From Pomphorhynchus laevis (lineage: Eukaryota > Acanthocephala > Palaeacanthocephala > Echinorhynchida > Pomphorhynchidae), in the NCBI GenBank assembly GCA_012934845.2, contig WNNJ02002842.1, positions 1 through 64,000 on the forward strand: a stretch of DNA of 64,000 nt, read 5' to 3'. The position numbers were made by a program, and so were the translations under genes. Below the pieces are notes generated by a model. That model was not told where the DNA came from, searched no databases, and worked only from the letters and a program-made list of their open reading frames with translations. Of the stretch, positions 24,990-37,424 are shown piece after piece. Positions within the stretch are counted from its first letter, which is position 1; the number at the start of each line of letters is the position of its first letter.

Positions 24990-26590
24990 TTATTAAATTT
25001 TGATTAAAAGATATAACTCTCAGAAATAATAGATTTTGTTCATAAAAAGTGAAAATTAATATACGGTTTCTAGTATATAAATATAAGTATATTATAGTAT
25101 ATTATAAGTATATAATACTTATATTTAAAAGTATTATTGTAAGAAACACTAAATAACAAATATGCAGTTTTACTAAATTACAAATATGTAATTTAGTAAA
25201 GTCCACTAAATTACAAATATGCGGTTTTACAACAACAAAATTAAAACAAGCAAAGAACAAATGTATGATCTTTTCAATAGGTTGATGTTGATGTGCTGGA
25301 GAGTGTGGAACATTTTAATAAGTGTGAATAATTAAAATCAATTAGTAAAGGACGAAAAGAAGGGAGACTATGTTTGAAGGATGTAAAGAAAACGGTTGAG
25401 AGGATAGCGGATGGCAATTTATCACAGAAAAAATAAACGATAATAAAAAAGGAACGGCGGCCAGAGTTTGAGGAAAATGACGGACATAGGAAGAAGAGAG
25501 TTACATGAAAGAATATTTATAAAGGTGAGGTGGGATTCGGTAAGGGTAGGAATATGTGGAGAAGAATGTGATTCAAGGAAAGGAGGCGAAAAGTGTTACA
25601 AAGGCTACAGAATAGAATACGGTTTTCCATAGTTAGCCAGTTGAGTTTATAGAAGCAAGATGAAATACGATCAATACAGCGGAGGCGAAAATAGATATTC
25701 ACGGTTGAATTCACAAGGCGCTGGAGATTAAAAAGATATGATTTATAGGAGAAAGCAAAAAATCAGGCAATAATCATCTTATTAGATCGATTATTACCTG
25801 ATCAGAAATACAAATAATGTATAGCGAAATAAAAGAATGAACATTATACAGAGAAGTATACGGAGAAGTATTGACTGAATATTCTTCGTTTATAAATACA
25901 CATAAGAATACAATATTTTCTGTGCTGTTCCACACCTTTCTTGGAAAATAACTAGAGATTAAATTATCTATGCAACATTCAAGTGTTGATACAGCTGCTA
26001 ATACGAAAAAATAACTATAAAATTCGCGTTCTAATTATCATTGAAAAACTACAGATTAAAAATATCTTTACAAATTACATTTCTTGAAAATACATAAGTG
26101 ATTACAAGATAAAAATAAAACCGAGCTATTTGGATAACAATTTAAAGGCAAGTTAACTGATTACAATAAAAAAGCAAATGAAACCAACGACTCTCGAATT
26201 GAACAATGCCTCAAGGCAAAATCACAAAATGTACCGAAATGCTGTTCTTGCATTATCTAGCAATGCAGCTATATAAAAATTAACTCTAATATTATAGTTA
26301 ATATTCATAGAATAAACATTGCAGTTGAACATTAGAATAATGAATTGACACAGGGTAAAGTGACAGGTCAACACAATTACTTAAATTAGGAAATATATAT
26401 TGAGAAACTTTTTATTGAAACTATATTATGGAAGTCAAATAGTTCCTGCTTACTTCGTAGTGAAGAAAACCATGATTGTTGCAAAGTTAACCGAATTATA
26501 CATAATAATAAAGACTTAAATTAAATAATACAACCGATAAATAAAAAAATCGTCAAGACAAATAGATAGTCAGATAAACATATTCAAAAT
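24990..26590. other. AT-rich spacer with a palindrome and a decayed LINE crumb
   Basis: 25145-25230 holds three near copies of a short ACTAAATTACAAATATG-like sequence, one folded back into a 14-bp-arm palindrome (25169-25200). Minus-strand 25714-25517 reads VNIYFRLRCIDRISSCFYKLNWLTM, resembling the RT C-terminal region of family A (VRVLFRLRRFDHTSTYFAQLSWLTI), so roughly 25300-25780 is probably a very old related LINE. Nothing is recognised elsewhere. Confidence 0.45.
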
Positions 26591-26599
26591 AGTCACAGA

Positions 26600-27690
26600 T
26601 GTTCGGATTTGATAGTCTTCTGTCCATTCTTCTATGGCCTCAGGTCCAGGGGGATCTGAGGCCCCCTTTAACCGATTATATCAGATAGGAGAAAGTGGGG
26701 ATCCTTGAGGTACACCCGTAATAGGGTAGAACTGACGCGCATCAGGGTCGTCTTCATAGTAAAATCGCTTGGTAAACAACAGGATCTCCACTCTGTTCAC
26801 AATTCTCGCAGGCAACCCGAGGGACCTGAGAGAAGAGATCACAAAAGGAATAGAGATGCGGTCAAATGCAGCAGAAAAGTCAAGGAAAACATCCACAACT
26901 GGACGATGGCTATTATTCTGACAAAACTGATCTACCTCACTACTGCTAAATGGACCGAGCCACCTTTGACGAACCCATGAAAACCTAGAGGGATCAAATT
27001 ACGCCTACTTAAATGGTCGCGGATTTTACGCGCAAGCGCTTTTTCGTAAATCGAAAAATGGTCGCGGATTTTACGCGCAAGCGCATTTTCGTAAATCGAC
27101 ACGAGGGCATTTTGAATAAAAACGGGTCCCAGATCTTTAGGGCATGATCAGGATTTTTTCTTAGGAATGAAAGATGTATTGATACCTGCTACATCGGAGC
27201 AGGATTTTTCTTAGAAATAAAAGATGTATTGATGCCTGCTACATCGGATGGGGAGGCTAAAAGCATTGTGACGGCCACCTTTCTTCTCTGATCGGCTGTC
27301 AAAAGCTGACAGACACGAGAAGAAAGTGGTGCGACGAATTTGGAGGTGGCAGGGAGTGTACCCCAGGAGTTAAGGATATCCGTAACAGATAGATCCCTAC
27401 TCCTGAAGTTACACCAAGGCGGGATTGGTTGAGGTGATTGAGTGGCTCCATAGTTGTGTAGGGATAGTGACTCCTCCAAAACTTTGTCAAGGCCTGCATT
27501 CCCTATCCAATCCAATAATATATCCTTCCAACAAACAAACTTCTCCTTCTTGAAAATCTTCCAAAAGGAAGACTGAGAAGGACTAAGGCGAGCAATACCC
27601 GTCTTATCCTTACTCAGCTGGAACCTGTATCTAGTGCTTCAGTATTCATTCGAGAGGGCCTGTATGGCGGAAACAGATCGATTAGGGAAC
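26600..27690 (-). mobile_element. Family D LINE (R1/Jockey-like), partial duplicated RT segment and 3' end
   Basis: The minus strand from about 27690 to 26600 reads linker (FWKIFKKEKFVCWKDI), then NILLDWIGNAGLDKVLEESLSLHNYG, then RT fingers, motif A (VFLDFSAAFDRISIPFVIS at about 26893-26840) and motif B (TGVPQGSPLSPI at about 26715-26681). It then enters the 3' tail near 26640, which resembles the tail at 57.1-57.3 kb. It repeats sequence also present in 27700-28500, so it is a second, 5'-truncated copy joined in the same orientation. Two small tandem duplications (27010-27100 and 27147-27255) lie inside it. Confidence 0.75.
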
Positions 27691-30570
27691 TGACGCGCAT
27701 CAGGGTCGTCTCCATAGTAAAATCGCCTGGTATACAGTAAGGTTCTCCACTCTGTTCACAATTCTCGCAGGCAACCCGATGGACCTGAGAGGGGAGATAA
27801 CGAAAGGAATGGAGATCAAATGCAGCAGAAAAGTCAAGAAAAACAGTCACAGCAAGCTGATGAATGTTGTCCTGACAAAACTGATGCACTTTACCTATTG
27901 CTGAATTGGCAGAGCGTTCTTAAACAAGCATATGAACACTCGGTGGTATAAAGTTATGCCTACTTATATGGTCGTTGATTCTACGCGCAAGTGCTTTTTC
28001 GTAGATTGAGATGAGGGAATTTTGAATCGAAATGGGCCTTAGGTCTTTGGGACATGAAACGATTTTTTCTTCGGTAAAAATATACGTCGGCTACAGTTGA
28101 TGCCGGCTACATCGAATAGTGAGGCTAAAAGCAGTGTGAAAGGCACTTCCCTCCTTTGATCGGCTGTCAAAATCTGACAAACTCGAGAAGAAAATGGAGC
28201 GACGTTTTTGGAGGTGCTTGGAAGTTGGCTCCAGGAATTAAGGATATCTGTAACAAATAAGTCCAAGCTCCTGAAGTCACCTCAAGGCGGATTGGTTGGG
28301 AAGATTAAGTTGCTTCATAATTATGTAAGGGTAGTGATTCTTGCAAAACCTTGCAAAAGCCTATTTTGCTAATTCACTCAGATGCTCTCTCTCTTTCCAG
28401 CAGGCAAACTTCTCCTTCTTGAATATCTTCCAGAAGAAATCCTAAAGGGATTAAGACAAGCGATCTTCGTCCTGTCCCTACTCAGCTGGAGCCTATATCT
28501 AAAACTCTAGTATTCATTTGAGAGAACCTGTCTAAAGGTAGCAGAGAGATTGAGAAGGTGTAACATTTTTGCTAGGACCTTGAGTTTTGTGGGAGTGGGA
28601 TTGTGAATGCGACCTCTATAGGTAGTCAAAAGGATCCCAGAAGAGAGGTAGGAATTAAATTAGGTCAAACGATCATTCCCTATCCTGGGGAAGAGTTGGA
28701 TAGCTGTCCGAAAGAAGGCAATTCTGATAGGATCAAAGTGAAACATCTTTTTAAGCAACGTATCTTCCTCTAGCCGCCAGCGTATTAGGTCATGGGAGGT
28801 TGTCAACTGTTTGCGCGACTGCTCAATGCAGATGGGTTTTAACAACCACATCCTATGTAGCAGTAATATGTCGATGAGTGAGTTTGATGTTGAGCAATGA
28901 AAGGTGGTGGTTGGTGGCTTATGTATAAGATAGTCGTTCCTTGCTCTATGGAGTGCAGCATTAATCCAACGACTAGTTCTGTCGTTGAAATCATCGAGTA
29001 ACATGCCAGCCGCTACCTACAATTCGTCCAGGAGGTCACGATTCTTGTAAATCTCCCTGACCAGATGTAGGTATTGGCTATTCTAATGCGTTTACGATTC
29101 TTAACTAGTGATATAACTAAACAAGAAAGGCCTGGACATGAGTAGTTTAATAAGATGGAGGACTTAAGAAGCTTTTAACTAGGGTTAGAATACCTTGAGA
29201 AGAGGAGTGTGGAGGGGTTATATATGGAGTAAAGTGGGTGTTGATGTGCTTAGGGATAAATCGAGTAATATATTGGGAGAGTATATTACTCGATTATATA
29301 ATCCTTCAGGAGACGCAGTCTCCTGAAGGACTACGACATCTGCATCTCTACCAGATAGAAGCCTAAGGGCGGAAGCACCTCTCGGATTCCACTGAAGAAT
29401 ATTCAGTGAAAAAGGCTCTTGGTTACTTCGCATTGCTTCAATGTAACCGAAATAAAACGCCCTCCACCTAGTCGGAACAAGAGGCGGAAAGGTTGACCTT
29501 TCCGCTTCCGTCCTCGACATGTAAAATCATTTGCCCACGGGCATTATCTTCATTTCCCAACACAAGGCTCCAATCATTTCCTCTAGGTGCCGTTTTAGAT
29601 TTAACAACTGATGTAGGTGGACTTTGAACCTCACCAATCTTTTACATTAGGTTTTTTATTATAACGGTCATATTATCCATTGATTTTTGGTGCTTGGCTT
29701 CAACAAGCCGTAAGAGGTCTGAGTCAGACATCCTGTTGTTATTATTGGCGTAGCATTTATCGGCAAAACTGGATGGCTTCATCTGATCTACCATATGACG
29801 TTTCTTGCAGCTTTTGAAGGAAGCGCATTTTCTCGACCAGGCTAAATGGACTTATCCGCAGTTAGAACAGTGCGGGGATCTTTAGCATTTTTCAGAATTG
29901 TCATCAAGAGAGCCACATATCTCGCAAAAGCGGGGAAGAAGACATCCAGAACTCAAATGTCCCCATCTGTGTCAGACATTACAATGGTGGTAGGTCATAG
30001 AGTCAGTTTCGATCAGAGTAAATGCCAGATTATGTCTCAGGAAAGGGTTACATTCGGAATGAGTTTGACCCTCGGCCACGTCTACCGAGGAATAACAAAA
30101 TACCACGGGAATTGCAATCCTCTCTTCCCTGTAATAAATCTGATATTGCTAATCTTTAAATCTTGTCAAATGCTAGAATGTCTTCATCTGACATGTGTGT
30201 CGGATAATATTTTACCACGACTTGAATGGTTTTTATTGAAATTGTCCAAGTAATCATGGGCAAGCTCAGGGGTGCAAAAATATATCATTATCTCTACCTT
30301 GTAATATTTTATTGAATGAAAAATAACGTTTCCTTTGAAACGTGCAGAGAAGTCCCTAATGAAGATGTTGAAAACGTTGTTCCTTGGTATAGGTTCAGTA
30401 AATTTAACACAAATTAAGTTTGTTAGTTTAGGTACATGGAGAAGTTCCCCCTGCTCAATGATAGATTTAGTAGACAACAAACCAATTGACTTGTCTGCGA
30501 TAAGACTATCTTGCTGCTTTAAGCCAGTATTTGCTTGAGGATTGACAGTTTTTTGCATATTTGTCAAATC
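27690..30570 (-). mobile_element. Family D LINE (R1/Jockey-like) with gag-like ORF1, endonuclease and RT, 3'-truncated
   Basis: The minus strand runs from an ORF1/gag-like region (30567-30184, a basic protein resembling the one at 60949-60329), through a degraded Cys/His part, to the start of ORF2 at about 29520. There the endonuclease N-terminus reads NILQWNPRGASALRLL, then DADVVVLQE (about 29415-29325). The rest of ORF2 continues as fragments (29004-28660, 28266-28039). The RT motif A region (VFLDFSAAFD) is at about 27850-27820. The copy ends at about 27690 in the middle of the palm, where the partial second copy begins. Stops and frameshifts are frequent. A pair of palindromes at 29261-29330 disturbs the endonuclease region. 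Confidence 0.75.
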
Positions 30571-31646
30571 TTATGATCGTCCCGAACGCATTTATTTTAC
30601 TCATTATTATTACTTTGCGAATTGTTCTGATAAATGTAAAATGATTAGTACAATATTTTGTTTACAGCAGCAACGGAGCATACATAAGCTCATAACACTG
30701 AGCAAAGTTAACAGTAAGGCCGAATTCGATGATATGAAAATAAAACACAAATATCTTCATAAATGAATCGGGACTAAATGACTGGAATGATCTTCGAAAC
30801 ATCATCAGTTATCCAAATGCTCGATGACATAATATCTTAGTATTATATGCAGATCTCAAATTCGATGAAACGATCACTCCAAGATATCTGTACTTTGATA
30901 CCTTTAGTATGTTTACTGAGTCCAGATCATATGAAGGTGAAACATGATCTAATTGTGAAAATGTGCACACTTCGCTGGATTAATAGAGATAAAAATTGTA
31001 TCGGACCAATTCAAAAGGTGTTTATATCCTACTGCAAAACACTAACATCATCCGTACTAACATTCCCACTCCAAATCTGTACATTATCCACAAACATAGC
31101 AATGGTAGGTTGAATAGCTTCAGGAAGATTATTGATAAAGAGCGAAACAGTGCGATTACTGCGCCCTGGGGAACACACGCAAATATATTGCGAGATTTGA
31201 TAATGTCCAACACTACCCGTACCCTAAACGATCTATCCGATAAATAATCGTTAATTCAAGAGATATTTCATCTATACAAAGGCTTCTGAGTTTTTGTATG
31301 GGAATATAATGCGGCGATATATCAAATGCACGAGAAAAGTCAACAAATATAACGTTTATTTGAATCTTTTTATCAAATGTAGATTGACATAAATCCATGG
31401 ATAACAATAAATTACTAATAGTTACCGATTAAGACGAAAACCGTGTTGGCTATCTACTATTAGATTCCGGAATTCTAGTTCTTTAGGAATTTGACTAAGT
31501 ATTAAGAGTTCCATGACTTTACAAGCGATGCAAGTTAATGCTACTTGTTTGTAATTGGGGCAAATATCCGTTCGCCTTTCTTGAATATTGGAATAACTAC
31601 GAAATGTCTCCATCGCGAAGGAATACAACTCTGACAAAGTGAGCAT

Positions 31647-31648
<2 letters not shown>

Positions 31649-31714
<66 letters not shown>
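31649..31714. repeat. (TA)n microsatellite
   Basis: Pure TA dinucleotide tract of about 33 units at the left edge of the insertion in the family C LINE. Long Ile-Tyr reading frames over it are artefacts of the repeat. Confidence 0.95.
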
Positions 31715-31720
<6 letters not shown>

Positions 31721-31927
31721 TGTGGGTGTTTTTCTCACAGCTGGGGTCCTTTTCAATGAACTCTTTTTTTCAATAAATATTATCTCACCAATATTTCCAG
31801 CAGTTTGTCTTTGAGAAAATAAACAACAAAGTTATTTATTGACGTTCGGCTTTTGCTTTATCAACAGCGAAAAAAATGTGAGCCAGCTTTGGCTCCTGGA
31901 CCACAGTTTCAAGCGATTTTTCGCAAT

Positions 31928-31931
<4 letters not shown>

Positions 31932-32005
<74 letters not shown>
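31932..32005. repeat. (TA)n microsatellite
   Basis: Pure TA tract of about 37 units at the right edge of the same insertion. Confidence 0.95.
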
Positions 32006-32006
<1 letters not shown>

Positions 32007-32999
32007 CATTAAGATGTGCGAGCATGTTCAGGGCTATGGTCGGGATTCGATCTGGATCAGCTGCATTGGATGATTTTAAACGCTTAAGTGTTATATATGC
32101 ATCATTGATTGTAAAGGGAGGATGATATTTATTTGTCAATACATCATACACATTTGAATTACAATTACTATATTCAATAGAAAAGTCAGGATACTGACAA
32201 GCAAAACGTGAAAACTCATTAGCTAGCAATTCTGCCTTAGATAAATCATCACATTATGAGAATTATCTATCAGAACTGGTAGTATATGATCGCTTTTGGT
32301 CATTTTATGAATATAGGAGAAGAATACCTTAGAATTGTGACTACATTAACTAATTGCAAATTCCTCAAAATTACGACGTTTGACCCTTTTCATTGTGGTA
32401 CACTTATACCGAAACTGTCTAAAAACTTCATAGGAGGTAAGACTTGTTCTATATAATATCCAGAGCTTTTCTCGCTCATTGATTAGTTGCCTTGGTCTGA
32501 GTCAAACCATGGGGATAATATTGATCTGCGATTGCGACGAACAACAGGTGAATATTGTGTTAATAAGTCAAACAACGTGTTTTCAAAATGTCTCCAAGTT
32601 AGTTCAATTCCCTCTATTCTATGGTATGGCTAATTTACCCTTGAAATATAAGCAGCAATAGATGAAAAGTCTGCCGTCTAAAAGTCTGATGTCAAGATAC
32701 TACATTATCCGCGTGTTTTTATTCGATATAGAAAGATAATTTACAGCGGTCACTAGTAAACTGATGAATGCTCCAATGCATCACCGACGTCACGGCACTT
32801 TAGATTTAGCAAATCCCTTGAAACTTCAACAGCAACATGTATTGCAGGATGAACACTTGAATAATTGGGGTCCGAATGATTGCTTGTGTAAGTAGTTGAG
32901 CAGTGTGTTTGTCAATGTACTTAGATCGAAATTCAAAGACAGCTTTGGATTCTTCTAATACTGCGAGCAGAGCATATTCTCATCATCTTGATATGTATT

Positions 33000-34860
33000 T
33001 AAATTACTGAAATATGTTATGCCATATTCAGATATGTATCCATGTTATTAGTATATTTAGTATCCATGTTGTTCGTAGTTGTAGCTGCTTTTATGTCGAA
33101 TTCGAGAATTCAGCTAACTGCAACAAGCATGTGGTTTTCTTTACGACGAAGTAAGTGGGAACTATTTAACTTCAGAATATGGTTTCAATAAGAAAAGTTG
33201 GTCAATATATATTTCCTGATTTAATAGATTGAGGTTTTATGTGTTAATAAACCTGTGAAATTTTGAAAAATTCAACGACGGATTAAATGTAAATTTTAAT
33301 TCTCTTTTAGTAGTCATAACAAAAATTAGTGTCTAGAATAAAGAGGATATTTTAGATTATTTGTTAGCTAATAATATTAGGTCAAAGGTCGTCGTCTAAA
33401 ATTTTAAATCAATTTGTTTATATATTTAAACGTGATCTTTATATATTTAAACGTGGTTTCTTATATATACAACTTGCATTTTCATTGAATGCATCTTTAA
33501 TATATTTATAAATATGCATCTACAATATATTTCTTTCAAAATAAACTGTGAAATACATCGTATATTATTACAATGTATATATTATTATGATGTATCATCG
33601 GATACATCTTATATTATTCATTAGTCAATTCATAAAAACTGCTTTTATTTTAAATTTTTACTTTATATAAATATAAATTTGATAAAATCATATATAATTA
33701 TTTATTATTTATCTTTATTTTTATTTATATATAGTATAAAATACGTGTACTCAGTTTGCTGATCTGATACTTAAACAATGATTAATCAGGATAAAAATCT
33801 AGCATAAAAATTTCAATTTTTATGGAATACTACGAAAGAATTTTTATTCAGTACTACGAAAAGATTTTCGTAGTACTACGAAAGAATTTGCTTTCTGATT
33901 TGTATTCGTTAACTAGTTACATATTTAAATGATCTGCATGCAAATTTCAAGAATCTTATTTCGAAAACAATTTTTATATACGCCACTGACAAAAGCAAAA
34001 TAACTTTAGTCTTGCTCTTGTATTTATTACAAGTTGATAAGTCTTCTTTGAATGTCGATATTATGAATGGCATACTTTAACAAAAAGTAAAATATCGTTG
34101 TTGTATCCTCATAAGCATTAGCTAAGATAAATGTAGTCAATACTCCTTCGCAATGAGGGGGATGATTAATTTTTTTATTAAGTAAATAATCTTAAGAGAT
34201 TTCTTTTTTATTACTGATTACTCGAAGATTCTCGGTTTGCAAAGCCCATTTATCAAACTATATCTCGATCAGAACCGCATAATTATTTTTAATTGCTTTA
34301 TGAAAGTAAGTTGAAATAAGACAATGTTTATTTAGCGTTTGTTGTTGAAACAATATGAAAAGCACCGACATCAGTTTTAAAGATTGACACATGTTCCACA
34401 TACCATAAATCCCTTTTTTCATCTAAAATCCTTATTTTGTCTTGAACAAGATTTTACTGCATGCACAAAATATTAAACTGCTGCGCCTTATAAATCTCAC
34501 ATAAAAATTATGAAAAAGCAAATTCGTATTTTTATTAAACTTAACGATAACAGCCAGTGCCGTGCCTTATCCGTATAATATATCAAGAAAAACAATTGGA
34601 TAATCTAGTAGAAGTTTATGTCGTAGTTTTGTAAGATTGATGTAATGTTGTAATACGGTTCACAAATTACAGACAAATCTTTCAGTGCAACATCAACTTT
34701 CAACTTTCATAAAAAGAAGTGTATAGCAATATTCTGATATATAGTTTTTGATTCATGTCAGCTGATAAAATTAAGAAGGTCATTGTCAATGATGTAACTA
34801 TAATTCTTGGATACATTGATTTTGAACAATTGGAAAATGTAGCGGATTTATTGTCGAAAG
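33000..34860. other. Very AT-rich spacer with repeat fragments
   Basis: No gene is visible. 33605-33790 repeats a tail also found at 35545-35600 and 35935-36080 (a TTAGTCAATTCATAAAAA-type start, then AT-rich), so it is probably a solo tail of the element at 34.9 kb. A perfect palindrome with a 2-nt spacer (arms 33850-33862 and 33865-33877) lies inside a small run of TACTACGAAA repeats. Confidence 0.45.
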
Positions 34861-34885
34861 GTAGGCACTGTTTGTGATATTATAA

Positions 34886-35359
34886 TTGTTCCGATCTATT
34901 AATGATATATCTGTATTTAAGTCTAATAATTTTAATTCAATAAGCGAACAAATTTATCCAGAAAGCCTTATTCTTAACAAAACCAATATTAATGATAAAG
35001 AAGGTGTATATCTAGATATGAACATTAAATTAACATCAATTAAAACTACTTTTAATTTATATCGTAAAGATGACATATTTAAATTTACAAGAAACATATT
35101 TTTGCATGAGCATTCATGCATACCATATAATATAAAATATAATACATTAAATAATGAAATTTTAAGAATTGCAACAATATGTAATGATATTGGCTTTCTT
35201 CAAAATCATTTAAATAATTTAATAGATACATATTTTAAACTAGGTTACTATAAAAATAACATCAAGCAGAAAATAGTAAAATATATAAATCAACAAATTA
35301 TTATTGAAAATAAATTTAAACTCTTGAACGGGAATTCTTTATGGATGGATAATAAATAA
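34886..35359 (+). pseudogene. Reverse-transcriptase C-terminal fragment of an unplaced retroelement (possibly Penelope-like)
   Basis: This 157-codon open stretch is AT-rich and ends in a normal stop. It starts with RSINDISVFKSNNF, which matches the FRFIDD box (motif C) of a family of invertebrate RTs, so the catalytic DD is altered to ND here. It continues IYPESLILNKTN, YLDMNIKL, LYRKDDIFKFTRNI, and ILRIATICNDIGFL, the pattern (YP-L-L-TN, FLDLNI, RDDF, LIRYARIC) of that RT group. The catalytic core upstream is missing and the ATG is internal. The tail of the element is repeated in tandem just downstream. I recall this RT group from invertebrate gene sets but cannot place it firmly; Penelope-like is my best guess. 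Confidence 0.5.
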
Positions 35360-35990
35360 TATACTTTGTATTAGAATAATATACTATATAATCAAATTTC
35401 ATCAGAGGAAATACATCATTAGCATGTATTTGGCCACGCTGCTATGTTGGGTCTAGGAATAGAGGCCGAAACCTGATAGCATAGCAGTACCTTCTGATGG
35501 CCTCTAATCTTTATTCTAATACACGGTATATTAACTATTAATCTATTCATAAAAATTGACTTTATATTAAATAATAATATTCAATGATATTGGCTTTCTT
35601 CAGAATCATTTAAATAATTTAATAGATACATATTTTAAAAATAGTTTACTATAAAAATAACATCAAACAGAAAATAGTAAAATATATAAATCAACGCAAT
35701 AATATTAAAAATAAATTTAAAATCATTAGCAGAAAATTTTTATGGATGAATAATAAACAAAATGCTTTGTATTAGAATAAGATACACCATATAATCAAAT
35801 TTCATAAGACGAAATACGTCATAGCGTGTATTTGGCCCCGCTGTTTTGTTGTGTCGAGGAATAAGGTCCGAAATCTGATAACATATGCCTCCTGATGATC
35901 TCCAATCCTTATTCTGATACATCGCCTGTTATTTATTAGTCAATTCATAAAAATTGACTTTTATTTTAAATTTTATTTTTAAATTTTAAC
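35195..35990 (+). repeat. Tandem duplication (about 388-bp unit) of the retroelement 3' end
   Basis: The last part of the RT fragment plus its downstream tail (about 35195-35580) is repeated, with divergence, at about 35582-35990. Each unit holds a GTGTATTTGGCC segment and an inverted pair of GAGGCC-like and GGCCTC-like sequences around 35465-35505 (diverged in the second unit). A head-to-tail partial repeat of the 3' end is typical of Penelope-like elements. Confidence 0.65.
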
Positions 35991-35999
35991 TTGATATAA

Positions 36000-36635
36000 A
36001 TTATTTAAAATACTATATAATTATTTATTATTTATAATTATTTATTGCACATGAAATACGATACACAGTTAGCTAATCTTATTAATAATTACTCAAATTT
36101 AAATAGTCTGCACTGCGTGATAGTCGGTTTATTTTTTCTTTGAAATTAAAGTTAAACAAACACGTTTTAACTTTTTACGTCCTATGATAGAATTGCTAAG
36201 TAAAATTAATGCAATTTTATAGTTTTACCTTGTATGATTAAATTTACCCAAAATTGGTGTTTAAAGCAAATATACGTTCCGCTTATTAGCTACAGTGGAA
36301 GCTTTGGCTTCCGGGTTAGCTAAAAGCAAATGTTTTAAGTTTACTTCAAAATATTCTGTGTATAGGATCCTTCAAATTTTAAAAATTAGTTAACTTGTAC
36401 TAATATACTTAAGTGACTGTTGGCATAGTAAACAAATTACTACTAGTTCAAGGAAATAATCTGTCTTATACGCTGTGAAACGGAGTACTTTTTCAAAATA
36501 ATAGCAATTTACAAATTTTATACGTAAATAATTAAATCAGAAAATTTTAATTTTGTTAACCTTTTTTCTCTACGAAAACTACAGTGGTAATAGTTAGAAT
36601 AATGGAAGAACGCGATTTTAATGTATTCACGATCT
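36000..36635. other. AT-rich spacer
   Basis: No gene or named repeat is visible. A short inverted pair (GAAGC..GCTTC) near 36298-36322 is the only structure noticed. Confidence 0.35.
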
Positions 36636-36639
36636 GTAA

Positions 36640-37115
36640 TATAATTTTATTTTGTTGAGATATTTCCGGACCTCTTCGACTAACTTGTATTTTAGCTGGC
36701 TACATAATAGCTTCAGCTATCAGGTCGCATTACGACAGAAGACATGCTGTTCAGACAACTCCACAGGGCGGGATTCATCAGTGGACGTACCTGTATCATC
36801 GTTGTTTCGTCCCTCAGCATGCACTATATTGACGATAAACATGGTGGTCCTCCATCATATTGAAATGATGCATTGAAATCGTCTTGTTGGTAGTCGGTTG
36901 AATTTCATTTTGTTGAGATATTTGCGAACCTCTTCGACTAACTTGTATTTTAGCTGGCTACATAATAGCTTCAGCTATCAGGGCGCATTACGACAGAAAG
37001 CATGCTGTCCTGACAACTCCATAGGGCGGGACTTATCAGTGGACGTCCCTGTATCATCGTTGTTTCGTCTCATAGCATTCAATCTATATCGACAACCTAT
37101 ATTGTCGATAAACTT
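36640..37115 (+). repeat. Two tandem copies of an unclassified repeat of about 205 bp
   Basis: The segment starting TTTTGTTGAGATATTT at about 36648 recurs at about 36906, with near-identical sequence for some 185-205 bases, giving a period of about 258 bp. The copies differ at scattered bases and by their right ends. The open frames over them (60-80 codons) follow the repeat and show no family signature. The class is unknown. Confidence 0.7.
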
Positions 37116-37424
37116 CAAATATATCAAATTGCTAACTGTTGTTTAGCGAGCTTATCCGGACATTCATATAATAATATATGATGTCATAAATCATCCACCG
37201 TGTTGCAGTAAATTGATCCTAAACTAGTAAAATGGTTACAGAATTTCAACAATTCACTGCGTCTAGACAATAACATTATCAATCATAACAGTAATTTAAG
37301 GATATTTTTACTAGCAGTTACCTATTTGAATTCATGCAAGGATAATATACGATTTTGTTGATTTATACCTTTTTATAGCTCTAAGCTTCTCGATAACTGC
37401 AGACCGGTGACTCCATAATACTGT

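Larger units (their letters stand above)
31649..32005. mobile_element. Short insertion bounded on both sides by (TA)n, with a Penelope-like tail
   Basis: About 355 bp of (TA)n - unique 215 bp - (TA)n interrupts the RT of the surrounding LINE; LINE homology stops and resumes exactly at the TA tracts. On the minus strand the unique part has CTGTTGATAAAGCAAAAGCC followed by GAACGTC and AATAAATAA, close to the CTGA.GA-stem-GAAACGT pattern at the tails of Penelope-like elements. About 60 bp of it (31875-31932) recurs at 41725-41779, again just before (TA)n. The assignment to Penelope-like elements is an inference. Confidence 0.5.
30580..32990 (-). mobile_element. Family C LINE (CR1-like) split by a (TA)n-bounded insertion
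   Basis: On the minus strand, an endonuclease/linker remnant at about 32990-32240 contains SILSPWFDSD at about 32520-32490. The RT N-terminal part (RLKSSNAADPDRIPTIALNML) is at about 32080-32010. After an insertion (31649-32005) the RT resumes: QVALTCIACKVMELLILSQI (about 31560-31500), DSQHGFRLNR (31455-31422), VIFVDFSRAFD (about 31350-31320), and FACVPQGAV (about 31185-31155). A decayed tail reaches about 30580. The sense order is typical of CR1/Jockey RTs. It is heavily mutated. Confidence 0.7.

Noticed and set aside
31541-32229. Proteins with long Ile-Tyr repeats
   Set aside because: They are translations of (TA)n tracts at the edges of an insertion in a LINE; the same holds at 40322-40716.
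35460-35510. GAAAC and CTGATGGCC near an inverted pair as a hammerhead
   Set aside because: The boxes occur in the wrong order for a standard core, and the second repeat unit does not keep them.
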